A DNA stretch of 64,000 nt from Acinetobacter marinus (GTDB lineage: Bacteria; Pseudomonadota; Gammaproteobacteria; Pseudomonadales; Moraxellaceae), in contig NZ_FMYK01000007.1 of assembly GCF_900096915.1 (NCBI RefSeq), positions 1 through 64,000 on the forward strand, written 5' to 3'. The position numbers and the translations under genes are program-made. How positions within the stretch are numbered: position 1 is the first letter of the stretch; each line of letters starts with the position of its first letter. Below, piece by piece: positions 44,433-53,639 of the stretch. The notes below the pieces were generated by a model that was not told where the DNA came from, did not search any database, and saw nothing but the letters and a program-made list of their open reading frames with translations.

Positions 44433-45402
44433 AAACCGTCGTGTAAATTCAGTAAAGTTAGAATTAATAAAAAAATCGAGAGAGGCCGCGCTATCTGCTG
44501 TACAGATTTTTAATAATCCAAATATTACATTTAAAGCTGAAGCATTCACTGTTCTCATCATAATTGCTTGGACTTATTTGTTACATGCCTATTTCAGAGA
44601 CAAAGGTATCGAATATAGATTTTTCACCCTAAAAGGGAGGCGCAGAGTCTTTGATAAAACAAAGTACGGTGCATGTAAGCATTGGGAACTTGAAAGATGT
44701 TTAAATGATACAGCTTGTCCTATAGATAGGGATGCTATTAATAACCTAAAATTTTTGATTGGGTTGCGTCATGAAATTGAACATCAGATGACATCGAGAA
44801 TTGATGATCTATTGAGTGCGAGATTTCAAGCTTGCTGTTTGAATTATAATAAGTACATAAAAAATTTATTTTCAAATGACTTTGGAATAGATCAACATCT
44901 GTCATTTAGTCTACAGTTTTCAACAATTTCCACTGAACAGAAAGATCTTTTAAAAGATCAAAGTAATCTACCTGGCAATATCCAGGGCTATATCAGAGAT
45001 TTCGATGAAAGTTTATCTGATGATGAATATGGACATCCTAATTATGCTTATAGAGTGTTATTTGTAGCTAAAACTGCAAATAGAAAAGGGCAGGCAGATA
45101 GGGTTATTGAATTTGTGAAAAGTGATTCCCCATTAGCGAGCGCTATTAATAAAGAATATACCGTAATTAAAGAAACTGAGAAGGCGAAATTTTTACCAAA
45201 ACAAATTATAGATATAATGCAAGGTGAGGGTTATTCAAAATTTACGATGCATAAGCATACAGATTTTTGGAAATTAAAAGATGCCAAGAATAAAAAAAAT
45301 AATTTTGGAGTAATGGTTGGTGGGAAACAATGGTACTGGTATGAAAGTTGGTTAGATGAAGTCAGAAAACATTGTCAAAGTAAAGGCGAGCTTTATAAAT
45401 GA
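44425..45402 (+). CDS. DUF3644-like protein, candidate HEPN RNase of the hsd locus
   Basis: ATG at 44425, with AGGGG 10 bases upstream, overlaps hsdS by 8 bases. A TTG codon just before it is an alternative. The 325-residue protein resembles DUF3644 proteins. Residues 105-125 contain R115-HEIE-H120, an R-x4-H motif as in HEPN ribonucleases, in a helical region. The C-terminal part (about 255-315) looks like a separate domain, with LPKQIIDIMQGEGYSKF and KQWYWYESWLDE. It lies between hsdS and hsdR, as PrrC does in the prr locus. AT content is higher than in hsdM or hsdR. RNase activity is inferred, not shown. Confidence 0.8.
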   Translation: MARNRRVNSVKLELIKKSREAALSAVQIFNNPNITFKAEAFTVLIIIAWTYLLHAYFRDKGIEYRFFTLKGRRRVFDKTKYGACKHWELERCLNDTACPIDRDAINNLKFLIGLRHEIEHQMTSRIDDLLSARFQACCLNYNKYIKNLFSNDFGIDQHLSFSLQFSTISTEQKDLLKDQSNLPGNIQGYIRDFDESLSDDEYGHPNYAYRVLFVAKTANRKGQADRVIEFVKSDSPLASAINKEYTVIKETEKAKFLPKQIIDIMQGEGYSKFTMHKHTDFWKLKDAKNKKNNFGVMVGGKQWYWYESWLDEVRKHCQSKGELYK

Positions 45403-45433
45403 TAAAAAGTAGCATGCACTCTAAGGTTGATTT

Positions 45434-48400
45434 ATGAACGAAACACAACTCGAAAACCTATGCTTAGACTGGTTCTCCGAAAATGGTTGGGACGTTGTTC
45501 ATGGTGTCGATATTGCCCCTGACAGCAGTAACCCTTTACGCAAAGACTATAAACAAGTCTTAATTGAATCCGACTTAAATGCTGCCTTTGAACGCTTGAA
45601 TCCGCATTTACCTGCAAGCTGTTTTGAGCAAGTCTTACAAAAGCTGAATCAGCCTGAAAGTCTGGACTTAGTGACCAATAACCGTGCTTCTCATCACATG
45701 TTACTGGAAGGTGTGCCCATCAGCTATAAAAAAGAAGATGACTGGGTGAATGACCATGCTTTTTTGGTCGATTTCAATCATGTTTACCAAAATCGCTTTG
45801 TCGCAATCAATCAATTTACTATCCAAGGCACCAAACAACCTAGACGCCCTGACATCATCTGCTTTATCAACGGTATTCCGTTTGCTGTACTTGAGCTAAA
45901 AAGCCCCACCGATGAAAATGCAGATATTTGGGATGCCTTTAACCAACTGCAAACCTATAAAGAAGAAATATCCGATCTGTTTATTTTTAATGAAGCCCTT
46001 GTAGTTAGTGATGGCGTGACTGCGCGTGTCGGTTCATTGACCGCAAGCCAAGAACGCTTTTTGCCTTGGCGTACCATTAAAAATGAAGATGATAAGCCTC
46101 AGTTAGAATGGGAGCTAGAAACCGTCATACGTGGCTTTTTTGATCGTGAATTGTTTTTGGACTACATGCGTTTCTTTGTGTTGTTTGAAACCGATGGCGA
46201 AAAGACCATTAAGAAAATTGCAGGCTATCACCAGTTCCATGCAGTGCGTGAAGCTGTTCAAGCCACCATTGCCGCCGCTAATCCTACAGGTAGTAAGAAA
46301 GCAGGCGTGGTTTGGCATACCCAAGGTTCAGGTAAAAGTATCTCGATGTGTTGCTATGCAGGCAAGCTACTTCAACAACCCGCTATGCATAACCCGACAT
46401 TATTGATTGTCACTGATCGTAATGACTTGGATGGACAACTATTTGAAACCTTTAGTCAAGCACAAGAATTATTAAAACAAACGCCAGTACAAGCCAATAA
46501 TCGTGATGAGCTGAGACAACTCCTTGCTGAACGTGAATCAGGCGGAATTATTTTTACCACGGTACAAAAGTTTGCTTTGCTTGATGGAGAAACTGAGCAT
46601 CCATTACTGAATGGTCGGCACAATATTGTGGTGATGTCAGATGAAGCCCACCGTAGCCAATATGGACTCAAGGCCAAACTGTCTAATGACGGGACTTATA
46701 AATTTGGCTATGCCAAGCATATGCGTGATGCTTTAAAGAATGCAGCCTTTATTGGTTTTACAGGTACGCCTATTTCCAGTGAAGATAAAGACACTCGAGC
46801 TGTCTTTGGTGATTATGTTTCCATTTATGATATTCAAGATGCGGTAGAGGATGGCGCAACCGTGCCAATCTATTATGAATCCCGCTTGGCAAAATTGGAT
46901 ATTAATAAGGCTGAAATCGAGGCGCTCTCTGATCAAGTCGATGAAGTGGTAGAAGATGAAGAAGATGTCGGTAATCGTGAAAAGACCAAAGGGGAATGGA
47001 GTCGCTTAGAAAAATTAGTGGGGGCAACCCCACGCCTGAAACAGATTGCTGTGGATTTGGTGACGCACTTTGAAGCCCGTACTGAAGCTATAGTAGGCAA
47101 AGGCATGATTGTGACTATGAGCCGTGAAATTTGTGTGCATTTGTATAATGAAATTATTGCTCTGCGCCCAGATTGGCATGATGATGATCCGAAAAAAGGA
47201 AAAATCAAAATTGTGATGACAGGTTCAGCATCGGATAAGCCATTGCTACAGCCTCATATTTATAATAAGCAAGTGAAGAAAAGTTTAGAGAAACGTTTTA
47301 AAGATGTGAATGATCCTTTGCATTTGGTGATTGTGCGTGACATGTGGCTGACAGGTTTTGATGCACCATGTACGCATACCATGTATATCGACAAACCAAT
47401 GAAAGGGCATAATCTCATGCAGGCAATTGCACGAGTCAACCGTGTTTTTAAAGACAAGCAAGGTGGTTTGGTCGTTGACTATCTTGGGATTGCCAATGAG
47501 TTAAAGCAGGCATTAAAAACTTATACTGATGCCAAAGGAAAAGGTGAGCCAACCTTACGTGCGGAAGAAGCCTATGCCGTACTTGCTGAAAAAATGGATG
47601 CCATTCGTGGAATGTTTGCGAAGACCAATGACCAAACTGGATTAGATCTAAGTGGTTATGAAACGCAAGCACATCGTTTGATCATTCCAGCAGCTAACTA
47701 TGTGCTAAGTCTTAAAGATGGCAAAAAACGTTTCTTGGATTTAGTGCTTGCAGTCAATAAAGCCTTTTCATTGTGTGGTACGTTGGATGAAGCCAAAACA
47801 CTACATAAGGAAATTGCATTTTATTCAGCCATTAAATCGGTGATTAGTAAGCATACTTCTGTTGATCGTAAATTATCACAAGCTGAAAAGGACAGTACGC
47901 TTAAACAAATTTTGGATAATGCTGTTGTTGCCGATGGTGTGGCTGATGTATTTGCTCTATGTGGTTTAGATAAACCCAATATTGGTTTGCTGTCAGATGA
48001 GTTTTTAGAAGATGTTCGACAAATGCCATATCGTAACTTGGCAGTCGAATTATTAGAAAAATTATTGAATGATGGTATCAAGGCAAAAACTCGTAATAAT
48101 CTTGTGCAAGAAAAACGCTTCTCAGATCGTTTACAAGAAACGCTAAGGAAATATAACAACCGTGCGATTGAGACCTCTCAAGTCATTGAAGAACTGATAC
48201 AAATGGCGAAAGAGTTTCAAGCTGAAATGGAACGTGAAGCTTCGCTAGGTTTGAATCCTGATGAAATCGCTTTCTATGATGCTTTAGCAAACAATGAAAG
48301 TGCGGTGCGTGAATTGGGTGATGATACGTTAAAACAAATTGCTCGTGAAATCACTGAGAGATTGCGTAAATCGACAACTGTAGATTGGCAAGTTCGAGAT

Positions 48401-48535
48401 AGTGTACGTGCTCAGCTTAAAATATTGGTGCGTCGTACTTTACAACGTTGGAAATATCCACCTGATAAAGCAGCTGAAGCGATTGAACTAATAATGAAGC
48501 AGGCTGAAATGTTATCGAATGCTTGGACAAGCTGA
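45434..48535 (+). CDS. hsdR: type I restriction enzyme endonuclease/translocase subunit HsdR
   Basis: HsdR translocates DNA with ATP and cleaves far from the target. The N-terminal PD-(D/E)xK nuclease shows D140, E154 and K156 in RRPDIICFINGIPFAVLELK. The superfamily-2 helicase has GSGKS at 298-302, DEAH at 403-406, FTGTP and the motif VI region QAIARVNRVF. The C-terminal helical region binds the HsdM2S core. 1033 residues is normal. It starts 31 bp after the DUF3644-like gene, with AAGG before its ATG. No frameshift is seen, so the system appears intact. Confidence 0.96.
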   Translation: MNETQLENLCLDWFSENGWDVVHGVDIAPDSSNPLRKDYKQVLIESDLNAAFERLNPHLPASCFEQVLQKLNQPESLDLVTNNRASHHMLLEGVPISYKKEDDWVNDHAFLVDFNHVYQNRFVAINQFTIQGTKQPRRPDIICFINGIPFAVLELKSPTDENADIWDAFNQLQTYKEEISDLFIFNEALVVSDGVTARVGSLTASQERFLPWRTIKNEDDKPQLEWELETVIRGFFDRELFLDYMRFFVLFETDGEKTIKKIAGYHQFHAVREAVQATIAAANPTGSKKAGVVWHTQGSGKSISMCCYAGKLLQQPAMHNPTLLIVTDRNDLDGQLFETFSQAQELLKQTPVQANNRDELRQLLAERESGGIIFTTVQKFALLDGETEHPLLNGRHNIVVMSDEAHRSQYGLKAKLSNDGTYKFGYAKHMRDALKNAAFIGFTGTPISSEDKDTRAVFGDYVSIYDIQDAVEDGATVPIYYESRLAKLDINKAEIEALSDQVDEVVEDEEDVGNREKTKGEWSRLEKLVGATPRLKQIAVDLVTHFEARTEAIVGKGMIVTMSREICVHLYNEIIALRPDWHDDDPKKGKIKIVMTGSASDKPLLQPHIYNKQVKKSLEKRFKDVNDPLHLVIVRDMWLTGFDAPCTHTMYIDKPMKGHNLMQAIARVNRVFKDKQGGLVVDYLGIANELKQALKTYTDAKGKGEPTLRAEEAYAVLAEKMDAIRGMFAKTNDQTGLDLSGYETQAHRLIIPAANYVLSLKDGKKRFLDLVLAVNKAFSLCGTLDEAKTLHKEIAFYSAIKSVISKHTSVDRKLSQAEKDSTLKQILDNAVVADGVADVFALCGLDKPNIGLLSDEFLEDVRQMPYRNLAVELLEKLLNDGIKAKTRNNLVQEKRFSDRLQETLRKYNNRAIETSQVIEELIQMAKEFQAEMEREASLGLNPDEIAFYDALANNESAVRELGDDTLKQIAREITERLRKSTTVDWQVRDSVRAQLKILVRRTLQRWKYPPDKAAEAIELIMKQAEMLSNAWTS

Positions 48536-48544
48536 TATAAGGTT

Positions 48545-48570
48545 AAGGAGCAGGTTGTTCTGCTTCTTAT
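48545..48570 (+). terminator. weak hairpin after hsdR
   Basis: AAGGAGCAG pairs with CTGCTTCTT (one G-T type pair) across a 6-base loop just past the hsdR stop. Only a short T-tract follows. Confidence 0.4.
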
Positions 48571-48631
48571 TAAGAGCATGAATTGTGGATAATTCTGAAC
48601 TGATCAACATCACATAAAAGTGATGGAAATC

Positions 48632-48640
48632 TGCTACAAT
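48632..48640 (+). promoter_or_regulatory. extended -10 promoter of prfC
   Basis: TGCTACAAT (TG-n-TACAAT) is followed by TGCGCC, 83 bp before the prfC ATG. It has no good -35, as expected of extended -10 promoters. Confidence 0.5.
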
Positions 48641-48723
48641 TGCGCCAATTTTAATTTTCATTTTACCGTGCTCTAGTTGGCTATCGCTGACACATGGCGG
48701 TATCGCTATTGTAGATTTTACCC

Positions 48724-50313
48724 ATGTCGAATACACAGCTCATTCAAGAAGTTAAATCACGTCGCACCTTTGCGATCATTTCCCACCCCGATGCGGGGAA
48801 GACCACCATGACAGAAAAATTACTGTTATGGGGTAAAGCCATTCAGGTCGCAGGCATGGTGAAAAGCCGTAAGTCCGATCGCTCAGCAACCTCTGACTGG
48901 ATGGAAATGGAAAAGGAACGTGGTATCTCGATCACCACTTCGGTGATGCAATTTCCATATAAAAATCACACCATTAACCTACTCGATACACCGGGGCATG
49001 AAGATTTCTCGGAAGATACCTATCGTACCTTGACTGCGGTCGATTCTGCCTTGATGGTGATCGATGGGGCAAAAGGGGTCGAGGAACGAACCATTAAATT
49101 GATGGAAGTGTGTCGGATGCGTGATACGCCGATCATCTCTTTCGTCAACAAGATGGATCGTGAAATCCGTGAACCGCTTGAGCTCCTTGATGAGATCGAA
49201 AATGTCCTGAAAATCCAATGTGTGCCGATCACTTGGCCACTCGGTATGGGACGTGATTTTGCTGGTGTGTATAGCTTACTCGAAGACAAGCTGTACATTT
49301 ATAAGGCAGGTTTTGGCTCGACCATTACCGAGATCGAAGTACGTGATGGCTATGACCATGCAGATATTCGGGAGAAAGTGGGCGATCTCGCATTTGCTGC
49401 TTTTGAAGAATCTTTGGAATTAGTCCAACTTGCCAATGAACCACTGGATCGTGAATTATTTTTACAAGGCAAGCAAACGCCTGTGTTATTCGGTACAGCA
49501 CTCGGTAACTTTGCCGTCGATCATGTCTTGGATGCCTTCTTGGAATGGGCGCCCGAACCGAAAGCGCATCCAACGGAAGAGCGTGTGGTTGAGGCAACTG
49601 AATCAGGCTTTAGTGGTTTTGTCTTTAAAATCCAAGCCAACATGGATCCAAAACATCGTGACCGTATTGCCTTCATGCGAGTCTGCTCAGGTAAATATGA
49701 AAAAGGCTTAAAAATGAATCATGTGCGCATCGGCAAAGACGTGCGTATTAGCGATGCCTTAACTTTCCTTGCGGGTGAACGTGAACAACTCGAAGAGGCA
49801 TGGCCAGGCGACATTATCGGTCTGCACAATCACGGCACGATTCAGATTGGCGATACCTTTACCAGCGGTGAAAATCTGCATTTCACGGGCATTCCGCACT
49901 TTGCGCCTGAGATGTTCCGCCGTGTCCGTTTAAAAGATCCTTTGAAATCTAAGCAGTTGCAAAAAGGCTTAAAGGAGCTTTCGGAAGAGGGTGCAACCCA
50001 AGTCTTTATGCCACAAAATAGCAATGATTTGATCGTTGGTGCGGTCGGTGTGCTCCAGTTCGACGTGGTAGCGTATCGTCTGAAGGAAGAATACAAGGTC
50101 GATTGTATTTACGAGCCTGTGAATATCAATACCGTGCGCTGGGTGCATTGTGATGATGATAAAAAGTTCAATGAATTTAAGAAGAAAGCGCATGATCAAT
50201 TGTCGATTGATGGTGGCGGTCATCTGACTTATCTTGCGCCGAGTCGGGTCAATCTACAGCTGATGCAAGAGCGTTATCCTGATATACAGTTCCGTGCGAC
50301 ACGTGAGCATTAA
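48724..50313 (+). CDS. prfC: peptide chain release factor 3
   Basis: RF3 is a GTPase that recycles RF1 and RF2 from ribosomes. The G1 motif ISHPDAGKTTMTEKLL is near residue 20, DTPGHEDF near 85 and NKMDR near 140. Domain II and the C-terminal domain end with FRATREH. The length of 529 equals E. coli RF3. The preceding gap has a weak hsdR terminator and a promoter, so prfC is independent of the restriction island. Confidence 0.98.
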   Translation: MSNTQLIQEVKSRRTFAIISHPDAGKTTMTEKLLLWGKAIQVAGMVKSRKSDRSATSDWMEMEKERGISITTSVMQFPYKNHTINLLDTPGHEDFSEDTYRTLTAVDSALMVIDGAKGVEERTIKLMEVCRMRDTPIISFVNKMDREIREPLELLDEIENVLKIQCVPITWPLGMGRDFAGVYSLLEDKLYIYKAGFGSTITEIEVRDGYDHADIREKVGDLAFAAFEESLELVQLANEPLDRELFLQGKQTPVLFGTALGNFAVDHVLDAFLEWAPEPKAHPTEERVVEATESGFSGFVFKIQANMDPKHRDRIAFMRVCSGKYEKGLKMNHVRIGKDVRISDALTFLAGEREQLEEAWPGDIIGLHNHGTIQIGDTFTSGENLHFTGIPHFAPEMFRRVRLKDPLKSKQLQKGLKELSEEGATQVFMPQNSNDLIVGAVGVLQFDVVAYRLKEEYKVDCIYEPVNINTVRWVHCDDDKKFNEFKKKAHDQLSIDGGGHLTYLAPSRVNLQLMQERYPDIQFRATREH

Positions 50314-50355
50314 TCGAAGTTTGCTTTATTAGGCAAAATCAAGACCGTAAAGTAC

Positions 50356-50385
50356 AAAAAAGAGTGTGACAATACACTCTTTTTT
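50356..50385 (+). terminator. prfC terminator
   Basis: A perfect stem, AAAAAAGAGTGT / ACACTCTTTTTT with a 6-base loop, ends in a T-run, about 45 bp past the prfC stop. Confidence 0.9.
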
Positions 50386-50484
50386 GTTATACATTGCATC
50401 GAAACACAAAATCAAAAAATGATACGATTTGGACATGCGAATTTAGAAAAATGTCATAAATTCGCATTGGGGTAACAGGACAAC

Positions 50485-51426
50485 ATGCATTTTAAAATAT
50501 CTAGTCAAATTAAAATATCTAGTCAAATCAATAATAAATTAAAACTTCATCGGCGGGCGCACGATCAACGAACAAGTTTTGATGGGTTTCTGCTGAAAGT
50601 TGCAATCATTCCACTGATACTGAACCTCATCGCCTGTAATGAGCCTACAGCTGAGCAGAAGCAGGAAAAAGTCGAACAAGAACAAGTGCAAAAGCAAGGC
50701 TATGCCAATTTGGTGGCGATGCCTGTGATTGCCGATTATGCACTGCCGTTTTGTGAAGATGAATATTGTATCGACGTTGAAGTCTTTGGTTTTAAAAGTA
50801 AGGATCAATGGTTTAATACTTTTGTCAAAGCGCAAACCGCCGATTTGATCCGTCAGCAATTGGGGATTTCACAGAAGCTCAGCTTACAACGAGCAGTCAA
50901 TGAATTTGTGCAGCGCTCCGATGCATGGCGTGAAACACAGTTAGCCGAAAATAAACATGAGAAACCGCAAGCATGGTCGATGTATCTCAAGCCACGAGTC
51001 GCTATGCAACAGAACGAGCTGGCATTATTGATCATCAATAGTAGCTATCAACTTGGCGAAGACAGCGTGCCTGAGCGGCAATATTTTTACGTGGTGGATC
51101 GGAAGGCACAGCAACAATTACGGCTGTATGATGTGATCAATGAAAATCAACGTGTTGCCTTTAGCAACTTTCTACAAACTCAATATCAAGCATGGCGAGA
51201 CAAGCAATCGACTGCGATCCAAAGCAAACTGCCTGCAAAAATTTATTGGGCAAATCAAGATTGGTTTTTTGATGAGCAGGGTATCGCCATCTATTATCGC
51301 TTTGACGATTTATGTAAGCAATGTGAAGAAATACAGGGTGAAGATTTCACGATCTATCTCAACCCTACACAATCACAACAATGGTTCAAAGCAGGGCTAC
51401 GAAAACAGCTCAATTTTGCACCTTAA
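50485..51426 (+). CDS. hypothetical lipoprotein
   Basis: This 313-residue product has a long polar N-terminal lead (first 33 residues) before a hydrophobic helix ending in lipobox LIAC at about residue 50, then a charged Gln/Glu stretch and a globular domain. The lead includes a repeated KISSQI segment caused by an 18-bp tandem duplication. I see no better in-frame start. The following gene encodes a similar lipoprotein with CEGEVCPE in place of CEDEYCID at the same relative position, so the pair may be diverged paralogues related to the RsiV/DUF3298 family. Confidence 0.65.
   Translation: MHFKISSQIKISSQINNKLKLHRRAHDQRTSFDGFLLKVAIIPLILNLIACNEPTAEQKQEKVEQEQVQKQGYANLVAMPVIADYALPFCEDEYCIDVEVFGFKSKDQWFNTFVKAQTADLIRQQLGISQKLSLQRAVNEFVQRSDAWRETQLAENKHEKPQAWSMYLKPRVAMQQNELALLIINSSYQLGEDSVPERQYFYVVDRKAQQQLRLYDVINENQRVAFSNFLQTQYQAWRDKQSTAIQSKLPAKIYWANQDWFFDEQGIAIYYRFDDLCKQCEEIQGEDFTIYLNPTQSQQWFKAGLRKQLNFAP
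50494..50529 (+). repeat. 18-bp tandem duplication
   Basis: AAAATATCTAGTCAAATT is followed at once by AAAATATCTAGTCAAATC, one change apart. It duplicates six codons (KISSQI) at the start of the lipoprotein gene. Confidence 0.75.
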
Positions 51427-51508
51427 AACACAATACTTTACGTGTAATTATGCGCGGCAATGCTATGCTAAATAAAAATTTTATTGCTCTAAAATTAAAA
51501 GGTTGACT

Positions 51509-52654
51509 ATGAAACATGTGCCAAGCACAGCGCAAGCATCTCGCCAGCATGCATCACGTCATGGGTTGGCGAACACACAACATGCAACTCAAATGACAAG
51601 ACAAAAATTTAAACCCTTTCAGCTACTGGCGCTTAGTCTGGCGATGGCGTTAAGTCTCAGTGCCTGTCAAAAAAAGCCTGAAGCAAAACCTGAGCAAAGC
51701 ACACACACCGAGCAAACTGCCGAAGTCGGTCTACAAGCCAAGATTGAAGATGTGCCAGTTCAAATTCCAGCGTGTGAAGGCGAAGTCTGTCCCGAGATCA
51801 CCATTCAGCATCTCAGCAGTAATTATCCAAAGCTCGATCAAGCGGTGGATTTGTATATTTTAAATTATGTGAAAAATTTGGTGCGTGGCTTTGATATGAC
51901 CACAGTCAGCCATCAACAGCGTCAAGATGATCAAAATGCAGATGGTAAGAATCCTGTAGCCGATGCCAAAGCCGCTGAAAGTGCACCGCAACCAGCAGAA
52001 AATAAAACGATTAATCGCATCGAGGCTGAGAAAGCAGAAACCCTGACCCAAGCCAATAATCAACCAAATGAGCTGCAACCGTATCTGGATCAATTTTTGT
52101 TATTGTCCAATGAAGTGAAACAACTCGGCTCTGCGGCGAAGCTGACCTTGTTCTTGAAGCCCCAAGTGCTCAATCCGAAAGGACCTATCGCAACCGTGGT
52201 GGTCAATGCGGAAAACTATGTCGGCGGTGCACATGGTAGTGCTGCACAGCAATATTTTAACTTTGAGCTAGAGACCGAAACCTTATTGAGCTTGGATGAA
52301 ATCTTAGAGCAAGGGCAACGTGCCAAGTTTAATGACCTTGCGCATCAAGCCTTTGAGCAATGGATCAAATCGACTCAGCCTGATATGGATGTCGATGAAT
52401 ATCAGAAGTTGTGGAAATTCACCTCGACGGATAATTTTTATTTGAGTCCGACAGGATTAATTTTGCAATATGGCGAATATGAAATCGGTCCCTATGTGGT
52501 TGGATTACCTCGATTAGTCATTCCGTATGAATATTTACACGGTGTGATTAAAGATCAATATTTGCCGATCCAAGCGAAAGCGGAATTGGCAAAAGCTGAA
52601 CAGCAAAAAGCTGATAGTACACATGTTCAAGCTGAAAAATCAGCATCGAAATAA
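51509..52654 (+). CDS. DUF3298/RsiV-like lipoprotein
   Basis: ATG at 51509 has AAAAGG upstream. TTG at 51503 and ATG at 51593 are alternatives. A polar N-terminus of about 30 residues precedes the hydrophobic signal and lipobox LSAC (about residue 53). The globular part has a Gln/Ala-rich central linker (about 130-180) and a DUF3298-type C-terminal domain (GGAHGSAAQQYFNFELETETLLSLDEI, then YEIGPYVVGLPRLVIPY). Such domains occur in anti-sigma or peptidoglycan-related lipoproteins. The actual role is unknown. It ends 22 bp before tatD. Confidence 0.75.
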   Translation: MKHVPSTAQASRQHASRHGLANTQHATQMTRQKFKPFQLLALSLAMALSLSACQKKPEAKPEQSTHTEQTAEVGLQAKIEDVPVQIPACEGEVCPEITIQHLSSNYPKLDQAVDLYILNYVKNLVRGFDMTTVSHQQRQDDQNADGKNPVADAKAAESAPQPAENKTINRIEAEKAETLTQANNQPNELQPYLDQFLLLSNEVKQLGSAAKLTLFLKPQVLNPKGPIATVVVNAENYVGGAHGSAAQQYFNFELETETLLSLDEILEQGQRAKFNDLAHQAFEQWIKSTQPDMDVDEYQKLWKFTSTDNFYLSPTGLILQYGEYEIGPYVVGLPRLVIPYEYLHGVIKDQYLPIQAKAELAKAEQQKADSTHVQAEKSASK

Positions 52655-52675
52655 AGCCTTGATGGCGGAATCACG

Positions 52676-53512
52676 ATGATTCAACTGTTTGATACGCATA
52701 CTCACTTTGATGTGGAGGATTTTGACCCAGATCGGCAACAGCTCGCCGAACAGGCGTATCAAGGTGGTGTGCAAGCGTTGATTCTCATTGGCTTTTTACA
52801 AAATCGTTTTGCAGACCTTTTGGCGATACATCAATTTTTAGATCAGTTATCGGATGTGCCCAAAAGTTATCTTGCGCCTGGCTTGCATCCGTTCTATATC
52901 GAGCAACATCAGCGACAACATTTGGAGGATTTAGAAAATTTTCTCAAACAACATGACTGTGTTGCGGTTGGTGAGATTGGTTTAGACAGCTTTGAAAAAC
53001 GTCATAAAACCGATGAGGTCAAACAGCTTCAAGCCGAATATTTTTCAGCACAACTGGATTTAGCAACACAGTTCGACAAGCCTGTATTACTGCATATTCG
53101 TAAATCACATGGCGATGTCTTGAAAATTTTAAAACAACATCATTTCAAACATGGCGGTATTGCGCATGCCTTTAGCGGTGGCGTGGAGGAAGCCAAAGCC
53201 TTTGTCAAATTGGGTTTTAAAATCGGTGTGACAGGGCAGATCACCAACCCCAATGCCAAGCGCTTGCACGATGTGGTGCGTAGTGTAGCGGTTGAAGATT
53301 TGGTGTTAGAAACAGATTGTCCTGATATGACACCACTGTGTTGTCAGCTTTCTACAGAAACTAGAACCCGCAATACGCCTGCCAATTTGCCTTATGTGCT
53401 CGATGGTTTGGCTGAGGCTTTGGATTTAAAACACTTGAAAATGAACAAAGCCACACTGGCTGCGCAACTTTGGCAAAATAGTTTGGAATGTTTGCATTTA
53501 TCAAAACCCTAA
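52676..53512 (+). CDS. TatD family deoxyribonuclease/hydrolase
   Basis: The 278-residue TIM-barrel metallohydrolase has HTHFD near residue 8, GEIGLDSF near residue 100, HIRKSHGDV around 140, HAFSGG near 163 and the metal ligand Asp in LETDCPDM. The family includes 3'-5' DNA exonucleases and other hydrolases. It is on the same strand as the preceding lipoprotein gene (22-bp gap) and tcdA follows 128 bp later. The specific paralogue (TatD, YcfH or YjjV) is not clear. Confidence 0.9.
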   Translation: MIQLFDTHTHFDVEDFDPDRQQLAEQAYQGGVQALILIGFLQNRFADLLAIHQFLDQLSDVPKSYLAPGLHPFYIEQHQRQHLEDLENFLKQHDCVAVGEIGLDSFEKRHKTDEVKQLQAEYFSAQLDLATQFDKPVLLHIRKSHGDVLKILKQHHFKHGGIAHAFSGGVEEAKAFVKLGFKIGVTGQITNPNAKRLHDVVRSVAVEDLVLETDCPDMTPLCCQLSTETRTRNTPANLPYVLDGLAEALDLKHLKMNKATLAAQLWQNSLECLHLSKP

Positions 53513-53639
53513 TAGTTCAGTAAAAAATTAAACAAAATAAATTTAAAAAAACTGCTAAAGATTCACCACACTGCTTTTCGACATAGCTTTCACGTATAAT
53601 CATGCTTCATGTTTTAATGCCTAACTTTAAACTCTACCT

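Noticed and set aside
44425..45402. Reading the DUF3644-like protein as a true PrrC or RloC
   Set aside because: It lacks the ABC ATPase motifs (Walker A, LSGGQ) that define PrrC and RloC. Only the position and the R-x4-H motif are shared.
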